Positions 1 to 5,670 of a DNA stretch of 5,734 nucleotides are shown one piece after another (the stretch's first letter is position 1; every line of letters starts with the position of its first letter). Under the pieces are notes generated by a model. It was given only the letters and a program-made list of their open reading frames with translations. It was not told the origin of the DNA and did no database searches. The stretch comes from Candidatus Cloacimonadota bacterium (GTDB taxonomy: Bacteria > Cloacimonadota > Cloacimonadia > Cloacimonadales > Cloacimonadaceae): contig JALNXT010000104.1 in assembly GCA_023230245.1 (NCBI GenBank), positions 1 to 5,734 on the forward strand. Direction: 5' to 3'. A program made the translations under genes and the position numbers.

Positions 1-66
1 AAGAATTAGTTCTTTGACGTGTGTATAGAGTGTTTATGTGTTAAGAAGTCGAGATGTAGGCTGTAG

Positions 67-86
67 AGCAGGATTCCAATCCTGCT
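67..86. repeat. REP-like near-perfect palindrome beside the minisatellite
   Basis: Two 9-base arms, AGCAGGATT (67-75) and AATCCTGCT (78-86), are exact reverse complements separated by only CC. The result is an almost continuous 20-bp palindrome ending four bases before the octamer array. With a 2-nt gap, a hairpin would have to open its innermost pairs. It could be a protein-binding palindrome or the conserved end of a dispersed intergenic repeat. No T-run follows, so it is not an intrinsic terminator. The symmetry is seen directly; the idea of a dispersed element is inference. Confidence 0.6.
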
Positions 87-90
87 GAGG

Positions 91-216
91 GTGGAAGGGT
101 GGAAGAGTGGAAGGGTGAAAGAGTGAAAGAGTGAAAGAGTGGAAGGGTGGAAGGGTGGAAGGGTGAAAGGGTGGAAGGGTGAAAGGGTGGAAGGGTGGAA
201 GGGTGGAAGGGTGAAA
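91..216 (+). repeat. octanucleotide tandem repeat (minisatellite), G-rich on + strand
   Basis: Fifteen complete 8-base units run from 91 to 210, followed by a partial GTGAAA to 216. The units are variants of GTGGAAGG: ten are GTGGAAGG itself or GTGGAAGA, the others GTGAAAGA or GTGAAAGG. There are no indels, so the register is perfect. Variation is confined to unit positions 4 and 8. Units 4-6 are identical GTGAAAGA copies, suggesting recent local duplication. The period is not a multiple of three, so the long open frames here on both strands (eight-residue repeats rich in F, H, P, S, T and L on the minus strand) are artefacts. The last nine units create regularly spaced GGG runs. Confidence 0.95.
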
Positions 217-323
217 CAAATGGATACTTTGAGTTGCATAGCTAGATATCAAGAACTCTCTTTAACTCTTTTACACTCTGTTAAACAATACCTTAGCAAA
301 GCTGTAGTCCTGCCAACCGTAAC

Positions 324-343
324 AACAGCCGCCCTCGGCTGTT
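324..343 (+). terminator. hairpin followed by short T run, possible terminator
   Basis: AACAGCCG (324-331) and CGGCTGTT (336-343) form a perfect 8-bp stem around a CCCT loop, with a GC-rich core and a T run (342-345) overlapping the stem end. This resembles a weak intrinsic terminator for plus-strand transcription coming from the left. However, no gene ends nearby in the window, and a second hairpin follows after three bases. It may instead be part of a structured intergenic repeat. Confidence 0.4.
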
Positions 344-346
344 TTC

Positions 347-359
347 ACACGAGGCGTGT
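347..359 (+). other. second small hairpin, tandem with 324-343
   Basis: ACACG (347-351) and CGTGT (355-359) pair perfectly around an AGG loop, starting three bases after the previous stem. CGTGT recurs at 371-375, so an alternative longer-loop pairing with the same left arm is possible. The stem is only five base pairs and would mean little alone. Its interest lies in the close pairing with the stronger hairpin. Confidence 0.4.
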
Positions 360-535
360 AAACTTACAAACGTGTATATTCTCGCTATCCATCGCTTTAG
401 CCCTTGCCATAGTATAACTAATAGAAAAACTAAAGTATGCAGTAATGGCAACAACTCCAATCTTAGCCGTAGAGTAGCTTATCCTGCATAGCAGAAAATG
501 CTTGCCCAAATAAAGAGCTTGAAAAAAGATGGCTT

Positions 536-540
536 GGGAG
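536..540 (+). promoter_or_regulatory. ribosome binding site of dnaX
   Basis: GGGAG ends five bases before the ATG at 546. It carries the GGAG core of a Shine-Dalgarno site at a workable spacing and supports this start. The start is also right at protein level, because the DnaX-typical opening MSYIVLARKYRP begins at this codon. Confidence 0.65.
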
Positions 541-545
541 TATAG

Positions 546-2153
546 ATGAGTTACATAGTATTAGCCAGAAAATACCGACCACAAAGCTTTAAAGAAGTGT
601 ATGCACAGGATCACGTGACAGAGATTCTGCAATCTGCGATTTCATCAGCACGCATTGCACACGCCTATTTGTTTACGGGACCGCGTGGAGTGGGGAAGAC
701 TTCATTGGCGCGAATCATGGCAAAAAGCCTGAATTGCGTGCACGGACCCACCATAAATCCCTGTAATATCTGCTCAAATTGCATAGAAATAACCACAGGT
801 ACATCCACCGATGTGATAGAAATAGATGGTGCATCGAATACCGGTGTGGATGATATCCGAGAGTTACAGCGTGAGTTGCTGTATGCCCCCAGTGCTTCCA
901 AATATAAGATTTATATTATTGACGAAGTGCATATGCTATCCAAGAATGCGTTCAATGCGCTGCTTAAAACGCTGGAAGAGCCTCCGGATAATGTGGTCTT
1001 CATCTTTGCCACCACGGAGCCCCAAAAAGTATTGCCAACCATCATATCCCGCTGCCAAAGATACGATTTTAAACGCATCCCCATCGAAGCCATCGTGCAA
1101 AGGCTGAAGGATCTCAGCGTTACCGAAGAGATCAAGATAGATTCCGAATCGCTCTATTTAATCGCCCGTAAAGCCGATGGCGGTATGCGTGATGCGCTTT
1201 CGCTGTTAGACCAGGCGATTTCTTATTGCATGGATAATATCACCATCGATAAAGTGCGCCAAATCTTTGGGCTTATCCCCAATCAGCTATATTACCAGTT
1301 TATGCAGCTTATCAACGCCAAAGATGCCAAGGGGCTGATTGGCGAATTGCATCAGGTATTTGAGCAAGGTACAGATTTGCAAGAGTTTATCACTAATATG
1401 CTGGAGTTTATCCGCGTGCTTATCTTGCGTAAACTGGGCGTGGAAATACGGGATATAAGCCAGGAGGAACTGCCTTTCTTCGATGAATTAGGCGAGATAT
1501 TCCCTCAAAACAAACTGCTCTATATGATGAGTTATCTAATTGCCTGTAAAGCAGATCTGAAGAGCAGCTCCAATCCCTATCTGATCTTGGAAGCACTGAT
1601 GATCAAGCTTTGTAAGATGGACGAAATGGAAGATATTTCCAGCCTGATAAACAAGCTTTCGTTCGCAGTGACCAGTCCCATCCCCCAAACTAAGCCTGCT
1701 AACCCCACCAAATCTGCTTACCAAGCATCTAAACCGGTAAATGCACCATACAGACCTGAGCCTGTGTACGAAGAAGAAGCAGAGTTTAGTAAACTGGATT
1801 TCACCCCCGATAACCTCAACAAGCTATGGAGCAGGATTGTTGCCAGGGCGAAAAAGAGCAGTAGTATGTGTGCTGTGGCGCTGGAAAAGGCTTTGGATAA
1901 AGAAGCAAAGGCGAAGACATTATGCATCACTCTGGATACGCAAACCAACCTCGCCACCCTAAAAAACAACACAGAGAGCATCCAAGCTGTACTGTCTGAT
2001 CTCTTCAATCAAAGCGTAACACTGGATTTGAAACTCATCCAGAAAGAAAGCCCCACGCAGGTTCATATTCACCGCCGTACCATTGATGATATCAAGGCTG
2101 AAAGCCCGGAGATTGCCAAATTTATTGAAGCAACCGATTCTGTGCTTGCCTGA
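546..2153 (+). CDS. dnaX: DNA polymerase III subunit tau/gamma (clamp-loader ATPase)
   Basis: DnaX is the ATPase core of the clamp loader, which opens and places the sliding clamp on primed DNA and links it to the replicative polymerase. The 535-residue product has the full AAA+ signature: Walker A GPRGVGKT (45-52), Walker B with DEVH (126-129), sensor 1 in FIFATTEP (152-159), the SRC arginine-finger motif (168-170) and sensor 2 GGMRD (212-216). Four cysteines (64, 73, 76, 79) form the expected zinc module. A collar domain spans about 240-350, a proline-rich linker about 376-406, and a C-terminal domain about 415-500. It is shorter than E. coli tau (643 aa). Lysine codons at 1851-1856 form a possible -1 slip site that would end translation after about 439 residues (see findings). 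The stop lies 6 nt before the next gene, suggesting an operon. Confidence 0.97.
   Translation: MSYIVLARKYRPQSFKEVYAQDHVTEILQSAISSARIAHAYLFTGPRGVGKTSLARIMAKSLNCVHGPTINPCNICSNCIEITTGTSTDVIEIDGASNTGVDDIRELQRELLYAPSASKYKIYIIDEVHMLSKNAFNALLKTLEEPPDNVVFIFATTEPQKVLPTIISRCQRYDFKRIPIEAIVQRLKDLSVTEEIKIDSESLYLIARKADGGMRDALSLLDQAISYCMDNITIDKVRQIFGLIPNQLYYQFMQLINAKDAKGLIGELHQVFEQGTDLQEFITNMLEFIRVLILRKLGVEIRDISQEELPFFDELGEIFPQNKLLYMMSYLIACKADLKSSSNPYLILEALMIKLCKMDEMEDISSLINKLSFAVTSPIPQTKPANPTKSAYQASKPVNAPYRPEPVYEEEAEFSKLDFTPDNLNKLWSRIVARAKKSSSMCAVALEKALDKEAKAKTLCITLDTQTNLATLKNNTESIQAVLSDLFNQSVTLDLKLIQKESPTQVHIHRRTIDDIKAESPEIAKFIEATDSVLA
1850..1864 (+). promoter_or_regulatory. candidate -1 recoding site within dnaX
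   Basis: In frame, the bases read GCG AAA AAG AGC AGT AGT. A -1 slip on AAG gives AAA GAG CAG TAG, with the stop at 1862-1864. An SD-like AGGA (1833-1836) lies 13 nt before the slip site and GGAG (1828-1831) lies further upstream. The E. coli dnaX site has the form A AAA AAG with a stop just after. Here the first base is G, so only the second tRNA re-pairs well, and I see no strong stem downstream. It may simply be two lysine codons. Confidence 0.25.
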
Positions 2154-2159
2154 TAGATT

Positions 2160-3263
2160 ATGAATCTGTTATTTACGGTTTTCACAGCCCTATACTCGTG
2201 TTTTATGTTGTGGCTGGATAGGGGGGTGCGTTCTATAGCTAAAGAAAATAAAGCTAAAGTCTCAGCACCCACGCCACAGAAGATATCCATCATCATCGCT
2301 GCTAGGAACGAATACGCTAACCTGCCCCAATTACTGATGTCTTTACAAGCATTAGACTACCCCGCCGATAGCTTCGAAACCATCCTAATAAACGACCATT
2401 CCGATGATGGCAGCAAGGCATATCTGGATACTCAGACTATCTTCCCCAAGCTTAAAGTTCTCCACTTTTACCAGGATACTCCTCCTCTGGTGGGCAAGAA
2501 AGCAGCCTTGCAACAGGGTATAGATCTGGCGACAAATGACATCCTTGCCTTCACCGATGCAGATTGTATTGTCCCGCCCACATGGCTAAACGAGATCAAC
2601 CGTAGTATGAGCGATGAAGTAGATTACCTCTTATCCTATTCGCTGATGAAATACAAGCTCGAAAGTGGCATCTTTAGGCTGAAGAACTTCGAACGCAGTA
2701 TTTATTATGCGCTTGCCGCTGCGGGTTTGCATTACCGCGTGCCTTTTACCAGTAGCGCCTGTAATATGGTGTATCGCAAGCGTTTGTTTATAGCATCGGG
2801 CGGATTTGATGGTATTGGTCATCTGCTCTCTGGCGATGATGATTTGCTGCTGATGAAGATGATGCCACAGCTCAACAAGGGTGCCTACAACCCATCTATA
2901 GAGATGCAAGTGAGTTCTATCGATGGCACCGATGTAAAGAAACACCACAACACCAATATTCGCCGTGCTTCGAAGTTCTTGCTACATCCATGGTGGCTAA
3001 AAGGATTATCTGCGTTTGTATTTGTCTATTTCTGCCTGTTTTATCGCAGCCTATGGCAGCTCTTGATGGGCAAGGCGACAGCTTTAGTGATGGTAAGTTT
3101 AGGCTTAAAAACAGCCACCGAGCTTATCTTCAGCCTGCGTCATTTAAAACTGATCGGCAGAATCAAGCTCGGTGTCCTATATCCTGTACAAATACTCGTA
3201 TTTCCCGCGCAATTCATCTTTTATGCTTTGCGGGGAACACTGGGCGGATATCGCTGGAAGTGA
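2160..3263 (+). CDS. family 2 glycosyltransferase, membrane-anchored
   Basis: This is a 367-residue GT-A fold glycosyltransferase that probably transfers a sugar from a nucleotide-sugar donor to a lipid or glycan acceptor at the inner face of the cytoplasmic membrane. Visible features are an N-terminal membrane anchor (about 3-19), the nucleotide-binding strand ISIIIAARNE (42-51), NDHSDDGS (78-85), the metal-binding DAD (133-135) and an acidic SGDDD (224-228) where the catalytic base is expected. Hydrophobic segments near 282-303, 305-325 and 337-357 end the protein. The Q-x-x-R-W motif of processive enzymes is replaced by something like NIRRAS (266-271), which argues for single transfer rather than polymerisation. 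There is no clear Shine-Dalgarno site; translation may be coupled to dnaX, which stops 6 nt earlier. Donor and acceptor cannot be told from sequence. No other glycan gene is in the window. Confidence 0.88.
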   Translation: MNLLFTVFTALYSCFMLWLDRGVRSIAKENKAKVSAPTPQKISIIIAARNEYANLPQLLMSLQALDYPADSFETILINDHSDDGSKAYLDTQTIFPKLKVLHFYQDTPPLVGKKAALQQGIDLATNDILAFTDADCIVPPTWLNEINRSMSDEVDYLLSYSLMKYKLESGIFRLKNFERSIYYALAAAGLHYRVPFTSSACNMVYRKRLFIASGGFDGIGHLLSGDDDLLLMKMMPQLNKGAYNPSIEMQVSSIDGTDVKKHHNTNIRRASKFLLHPWWLKGLSAFVFVYFCLFYRSLWQLLMGKATALVMVSLGLKTATELIFSLRHLKLIGRIKLGVLYPVQILVFPAQFIFYALRGTLGGYRWK

Positions 3264-3264
3264 T

Positions 3265-3513
3265 TTACATTTCTACGATTTGCGCCTGCACATAATTAAC
3301 CGCTTTCAGTGCTGTCAACATAGCGCTAAGCTCATCCTGCTTTCCCTCTACTTCCAAAACAATCAAGCCATCATTGGCGCAAAACTCTTTGGAAACTTCA
3401 TGCAAACCCAAGCGGACTTTGATGTTGCATCCGTATTGAGTTAAAATATCCTGAACTACGGCAGCCTCTGTGCTGCGATGGTCAATTTTGATTAAAACAA
3501 CCTTATACGTCAT
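3265..3513 (-). CDS. TM1266-like small ACT-fold protein, putative hydrogenase-system regulator
   Basis: The 82-residue product has the length and pattern of the TM1266 family, annotated elsewhere as a putative regulator of the iron-only hydrogenase system, with an ACT-like (ferredoxin-like) fold. The residues fit a beta-alpha-beta-beta-alpha-beta order: strand KVVLIKID (4-11), helix about 14-27, strand IKVRLGLHE (31-39) with the family's typical R-[LV]-G step, strand GLIVLEVEG (49-57), helix about 58-71, and a last strand YVQAQIV (74-80). It has no DNA-binding domain or metal cluster motif, so direct transcription control is unproven; the name comes from gene neighbourhoods in other genomes. 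Here it follows glnS by 22 nt on the same strand and has its own strong ribosome site, so the two are probably co-transcribed. No hydrogenase or HydEFG gene is visible in the window. An unrelated ACT-like protein remains possible. Confidence 0.72.
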   Translation of the reverse strand: MTYKVVLIKIDHRSTEAAVVQDILTQYGCNIKVRLGLHEVSKEFCANDGLIVLEVEGKQDELSAMLTALKAVNYVQAQIVEM

Positions 3514-3519
3514 TTTAGT

Positions 3520-3526
3520 CTCCTTT
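3520..3526 (-). promoter_or_regulatory. strong ribosome binding site of the TM1266-like gene
   Basis: Read on the minus strand, AAAGGAG lies six bases before the ATG at 3513. It is the best Shine-Dalgarno site in the window and fixes the start of this small gene. Confidence 0.85.
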
Positions 3527-3535
3527 TTAGTTTAT

Positions 3536-5245
3536 TTATTGTTTTCCGGCTTTCGCAAGCCATCTGTCTTTTAGGGTGATTATGCGGTTAAATACAGGCT
3601 TTCCTGCTTCACTATCTGCATCCACGCTAAAATAGCCCTGTCTTAGGAACTGGAATCTTTCGCCCACTTTTACATCCCGCAATGTAGCTTCTGCCATAGC
3701 GTGTTTATTGATAATCAGCGAATCGGGATTTAGGTAATCTTTGTACGATTTGCCTTCTTCAATAGCGCTCATATCAAGCATGGTAAACAGTCTATCGTAC
3801 AAACGTAGCTCCACAGGTACTGCATGTGGCGCGGATACCCAATGCAGAGTCCCTTTCACTTTGCGTCCATCTTCAGTTCCGCCACCGCGTGATTCGGGAT
3901 CATAGGTACAAAGTAGTTCAATGATCTCGCCTTGCTCGTCTTTAACGGCTTCGTAACATTTAATGTAGTAGGCGTGTTTCAGCCGCACCTCGTTATTTAA
4001 CCCTAAGCGGAACCAGCCTTTAGGGGGATTTTCGCTAAAGTCTTCCCGTTCTATCAATAGGTTACGTGAGAACTTCACCATCCGCTTACCTGCGCTTTCA
4101 TCTTCGGGGTTGTTATCGGCTTCCAATTCTTCAGTCTTATCTTCAGCATAGTTTGTAATGGTAAGCTTAATCGGGTTCATCACCACCATCGTACGTAGCG
4201 CGGATTTATTCAAATCTTCTCTCACGCAGAACATCAGCAGCTCATCGTCCACCATCGAGCTGGCTTTAGCCACCCCTATCCTATCGGCAAATTCGCGAAT
4301 GGCAGAGGCGGTGAATCCGCGTCTTCTCATTCCGGCGATAGTTGGCATGCGAGGATCGTCCCAACCCTTCACCAAGCCCGTGGTAACCAGCTCTAATAAG
4401 AGACGTTTACTCATTACCGTATAGGATAAATTCAAGCGGGCAAACTCAATTTGCTGAGGGTGACAAGGAATGGGTAACTGGTCTAAAAACCAATCATATA
4501 AGGGGCGGTGATCTTCAAACTCCAGCGTGCAGATAGAGTGGGTGATCCCTTCCAGCGCATCAGAAATGCAATGCGTATAATCGTACATGGGGTATATCTG
4601 CCAGATGCTACCAGTGCGGTGATGCTGGGTTTTCTTTATCCTGTAAATAACTGGGTCACGCATATTTAGGTTGGGTGAGTTCATATCAATTTTGGCGCGT
4701 AAACTGTGGCTGCCATCGGGATACTCGCCATCACGCATGGCACGAAACAGCCTTAGGTTTTCTTCTATACTACGGTCGCGATAGGGGCTGTTCTTACCAG
4801 GTACTGTTAGTGTGCCGCGATATGCACGCAATTCGTCGAAGCTCAAATCGCAGACAAAAGCTTTGCCTTGCTCGATGAGGTATTCTGCGAAGCCATATAG
4901 CTTTTCGAAGTAATCTGAGGCGTAGTAAAGATGATCTTGCCAATCGAAACCGAGCCAGCGGACATCATCCATTATCGAATCTACATATTCCACATCTTCT
5001 TTCACGGGGTTAGTATCGTCGAAACGTAGATGGCATCGCCCTTTGTAGTCTCTGGCTAAACCGAAATTCAGACAGATGGATTTGGCGTGACCGATGTGTA
5101 AATATCCATTTGGTTCGGGTGGGAATCTGGTAACCACCCCTGTGTGTTTACCGCTCTCCAAATCTCGATCTATGATAAATCGTATAAAGTTAGAAACTGC
5201 CTTATTTTCGTTATTAGTCTCTGTAACGGTCTCTTTTGTTTCCAT
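3536..5245 (-). CDS. glnS: glutaminyl-tRNA synthetase
   Basis: GlnRS charges tRNA-Gln with glutamine in the cytoplasm, using ATP. From the ATG at 5245 the product has 569 residues (E. coli: 554). It follows the E. coli enzyme along its length: NFIRFIIDRDLESGKH near the N-terminus, PPEPNG (42-47) with the class I HIGH motif (50-53), RFDDTNP (75-81), the catalytic-domain segment with LEFEDHRPLYDW (241-252), and VMSKR (277-281) as the KMSKS loop. C-terminal beta-barrels that read the anticodon include the conserved stretches GRKVKGTLHWVSAPHA and VELRLYDRLF. These features separate it from GltX. An in-frame ATG at 5254 would add three residues, but the Shine-Dalgarno AAAGGA (5256-5261) is only 1 nt from it and 10 nt from the ATG at 5245, so I prefer 5245. 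With GlnRS present, charging need not rely on the GatCAB route. The TM1266-like gene follows after 22 nt. Confidence 0.96.
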   Translation of the reverse strand: METKETVTETNNENKAVSNFIRFIIDRDLESGKHTGVVTRFPPEPNGYLHIGHAKSICLNFGLARDYKGRCHLRFDDTNPVKEDVEYVDSIMDDVRWLGFDWQDHLYYASDYFEKLYGFAEYLIEQGKAFVCDLSFDELRAYRGTLTVPGKNSPYRDRSIEENLRLFRAMRDGEYPDGSHSLRAKIDMNSPNLNMRDPVIYRIKKTQHHRTGSIWQIYPMYDYTHCISDALEGITHSICTLEFEDHRPLYDWFLDQLPIPCHPQQIEFARLNLSYTVMSKRLLLELVTTGLVKGWDDPRMPTIAGMRRRGFTASAIREFADRIGVAKASSMVDDELLMFCVREDLNKSALRTMVVMNPIKLTITNYAEDKTEELEADNNPEDESAGKRMVKFSRNLLIEREDFSENPPKGWFRLGLNNEVRLKHAYYIKCYEAVKDEQGEIIELLCTYDPESRGGGTEDGRKVKGTLHWVSAPHAVPVELRLYDRLFTMLDMSAIEEGKSYKDYLNPDSLIINKHAMAEATLRDVKVGERFQFLRQGYFSVDADSEAGKPVFNRIITLKDRWLAKAGKQ

Positions 5246-5255
5246 TATTTCCATG

Positions 5256-5261
5256 TCCTTT
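5256..5261 (-). promoter_or_regulatory. ribosome binding site of glnS, decides the start
   Basis: On the minus strand AAAGGA ends one base before the ATG at 5254 and ten bases before the ATG at 5245. Only the second spacing lets a ribosome use it normally, which favours the downstream start. Confidence 0.6.
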
Positions 5262-5269
5262 AGGCTTTA

Positions 5270-5281
5270 TATGTTAACATA
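5270..5281. promoter_or_regulatory. perfect 12-bp palindrome just upstream of glnS
   Basis: TATGTTAACATA is its own reverse complement and lies directly upstream of the glnS ribosome site, where a -10 region or an operator could be. A palindrome of this length is expected a few times in a window this size by chance, so its position, not its existence, is the reason to list it. Confidence 0.3.
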
Positions 5282-5545
5282 ACACAATTTACACCTCGCT
5301 TATCTCGTCAAGAATAATCATCAAGCCTGAGTTATGATTTGCTTAAGAGTTATCGGAGATAAGCAATATTAAGCAAGGATTAAAACAATTGCTCAGTTAT
5401 CAGCACCAATCGGTTGCTGCTTTGCCAGATAAGTGGCTTCCCCACTGTAAATGAACTAGAGCCTTCATTATCGGAAAGCATACTTACCGATATGGAAATA
5501 GCACGTTGCGTGATATTACCACGATTTTGCTAAATAAGTGACGCT
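5282..5545. other. regulatory intergenic DNA between glnS and the sigma-54 promoter
   Basis: No coding region is visible on either strand. The stretch holds GCTTATCTC (5298-5306) and its exact reverse complement GAGATAAGC (5356-5364), a TATCGG/CCGATA inverted repeat (5469-5492), a second TTATCGGA (5350-5357), and a small stem AGTGG/CCACT (5432-5436, 5442-5446). A TTGACG on the minus strand (5311 down to 5306) could be a -35 element for glnS, but I find no good -10 at 16-18 nt. Confidence 0.5.
5469..5492. promoter_or_regulatory. candidate activator site upstream of the sigma-54 promoter
   Basis: TATCGG (5469-5474) and CCGATA (5487-5492) are perfect inverted arms with 12 bases between them. 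The centre lies about 92 bp before the predicted transcription start, within the usual range for an enhancer-binding protein that activates sigma-54 polymerase. The motif matches no activator site I recognise, and a 6-bp inverted repeat with free spacing is not rare by chance. Confidence 0.3.
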
Positions 5546-5546
5546 T

Positions 5547-5562
5547 TGGCATGAACTTTGCA
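5547..5562 (+). promoter_or_regulatory. sigma-54 (RpoN) -24/-12 promoter
   Basis: TGGCATGAACTTTGCA matches the consensus TGGCACG-N4-TTGCW at all defined positions except one (C to T). The invariant GG (5548-5549) and GC (5560-5561) are exactly 10 bases apart. Counting GC as -13/-12 puts the start near 5573. It points right, away from glnS, so it does not drive that gene. Such promoters need an ATP-dependent activator; a possible upstream site lies at 5469-5492. Confidence 0.75.
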
Positions 5563-5572
5563 TGTATATAAT

Positions 5573-5665
5573 AATGTCGGTGTAAGGCATTGCGAATAAT
5601 AATAATAAAATCATAACAACACATACCTCAACACACACATGGGGGGCTCCCCGCCCCCTTTTTTT
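5573..5665 (+). ncRNA. candidate sigma-54-driven small RNA, about 93 nt
   Basis: Between the predicted sigma-54 start and the intrinsic terminator there is no open frame with a ribosome site, so the likely product is a short untranslated RNA. At the very 5' end AATGTC (5573-5578) can pair with GGCATT (5586-5591) around a 7-nt loop, with one G-U pair. An unpaired A- and CA-rich stretch (about 5593-5638, containing ACCTC) follows, then the terminator stem and U tail. That order is common in trans-acting bacterial sRNAs. The alternative is the leader of a plus-strand gene beyond the edge with the terminator as attenuator, but no plus-strand start is visible after 5665. I recognise no known RNA family. 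Confidence 0.5.
5641..5665 (+). terminator. strong intrinsic terminator, rightward
   Basis: GGGGGC (5642-5647) and GCCCCC (5653-5658) form an all-GC 6-bp stem around a TCCCC loop, with one further G-U pair at the base. Seven Ts follow (5659-5665). On the minus strand the bases after the stem are not T-rich, so it works mainly for plus-strand transcripts, such as one from the sigma-54 promoter. Confidence 0.88.
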
Positions 5666-5670
5666 GTTTA

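Larger units (their letters stand above)
217..535. other. intergenic DNA before dnaX, no credible gene
   Basis: I see no supported coding region between the octamer array and the dnaX ribosome site. An open frame on the plus strand from 139 runs through the repeat into this DNA, but it begins inside the array, has no ribosome site and shows no recognisable domain. The stretch contains the paired hairpins at 324-359 and a weak inverted repeat, TTTAAC (261-266) with GTTAAA (280-285). I could not find a convincing -35/-10 pair for dnaX. Confidence 0.6.

Noticed and set aside
14..42. TTGACG (14-19) as the -35 box of a promoter
   Set aside because: No -10 hexamer at 16-18 bases; the best candidate, TATGTG, is 15 bases away and poor.
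91..216. CRISPR-like array
   Set aside because: The period is 8 bases with no spacers; it is a simple minisatellite.
6..252. Two minus-strand open frames rich in F, H, P, S, T and L
   Set aside because: Two overlapping frames give the same eight-residue repeat, as expected from a stop-poor octamer array; no ribosome site and no known domain.
139..417. 92-codon plus-strand open frame starting in the octamer array
   Set aside because: It begins within the repeat, has no ribosome site, and its repeats are a by-product of an 8-base period read in triplets; the tail crosses the hairpins.
2631..2948. 105-codon minus-strand open frame within the glycosyltransferase gene
   Set aside because: It lies wholly inside a clearly coding gene with intact GT2 motifs and gives no recognisable protein.
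5255..5545. tRNA or T-box/known riboswitch upstream of glnS
   Set aside because: I found no cloverleaf and no T-box sequence or specifier-loop pattern; only short inverted repeats.
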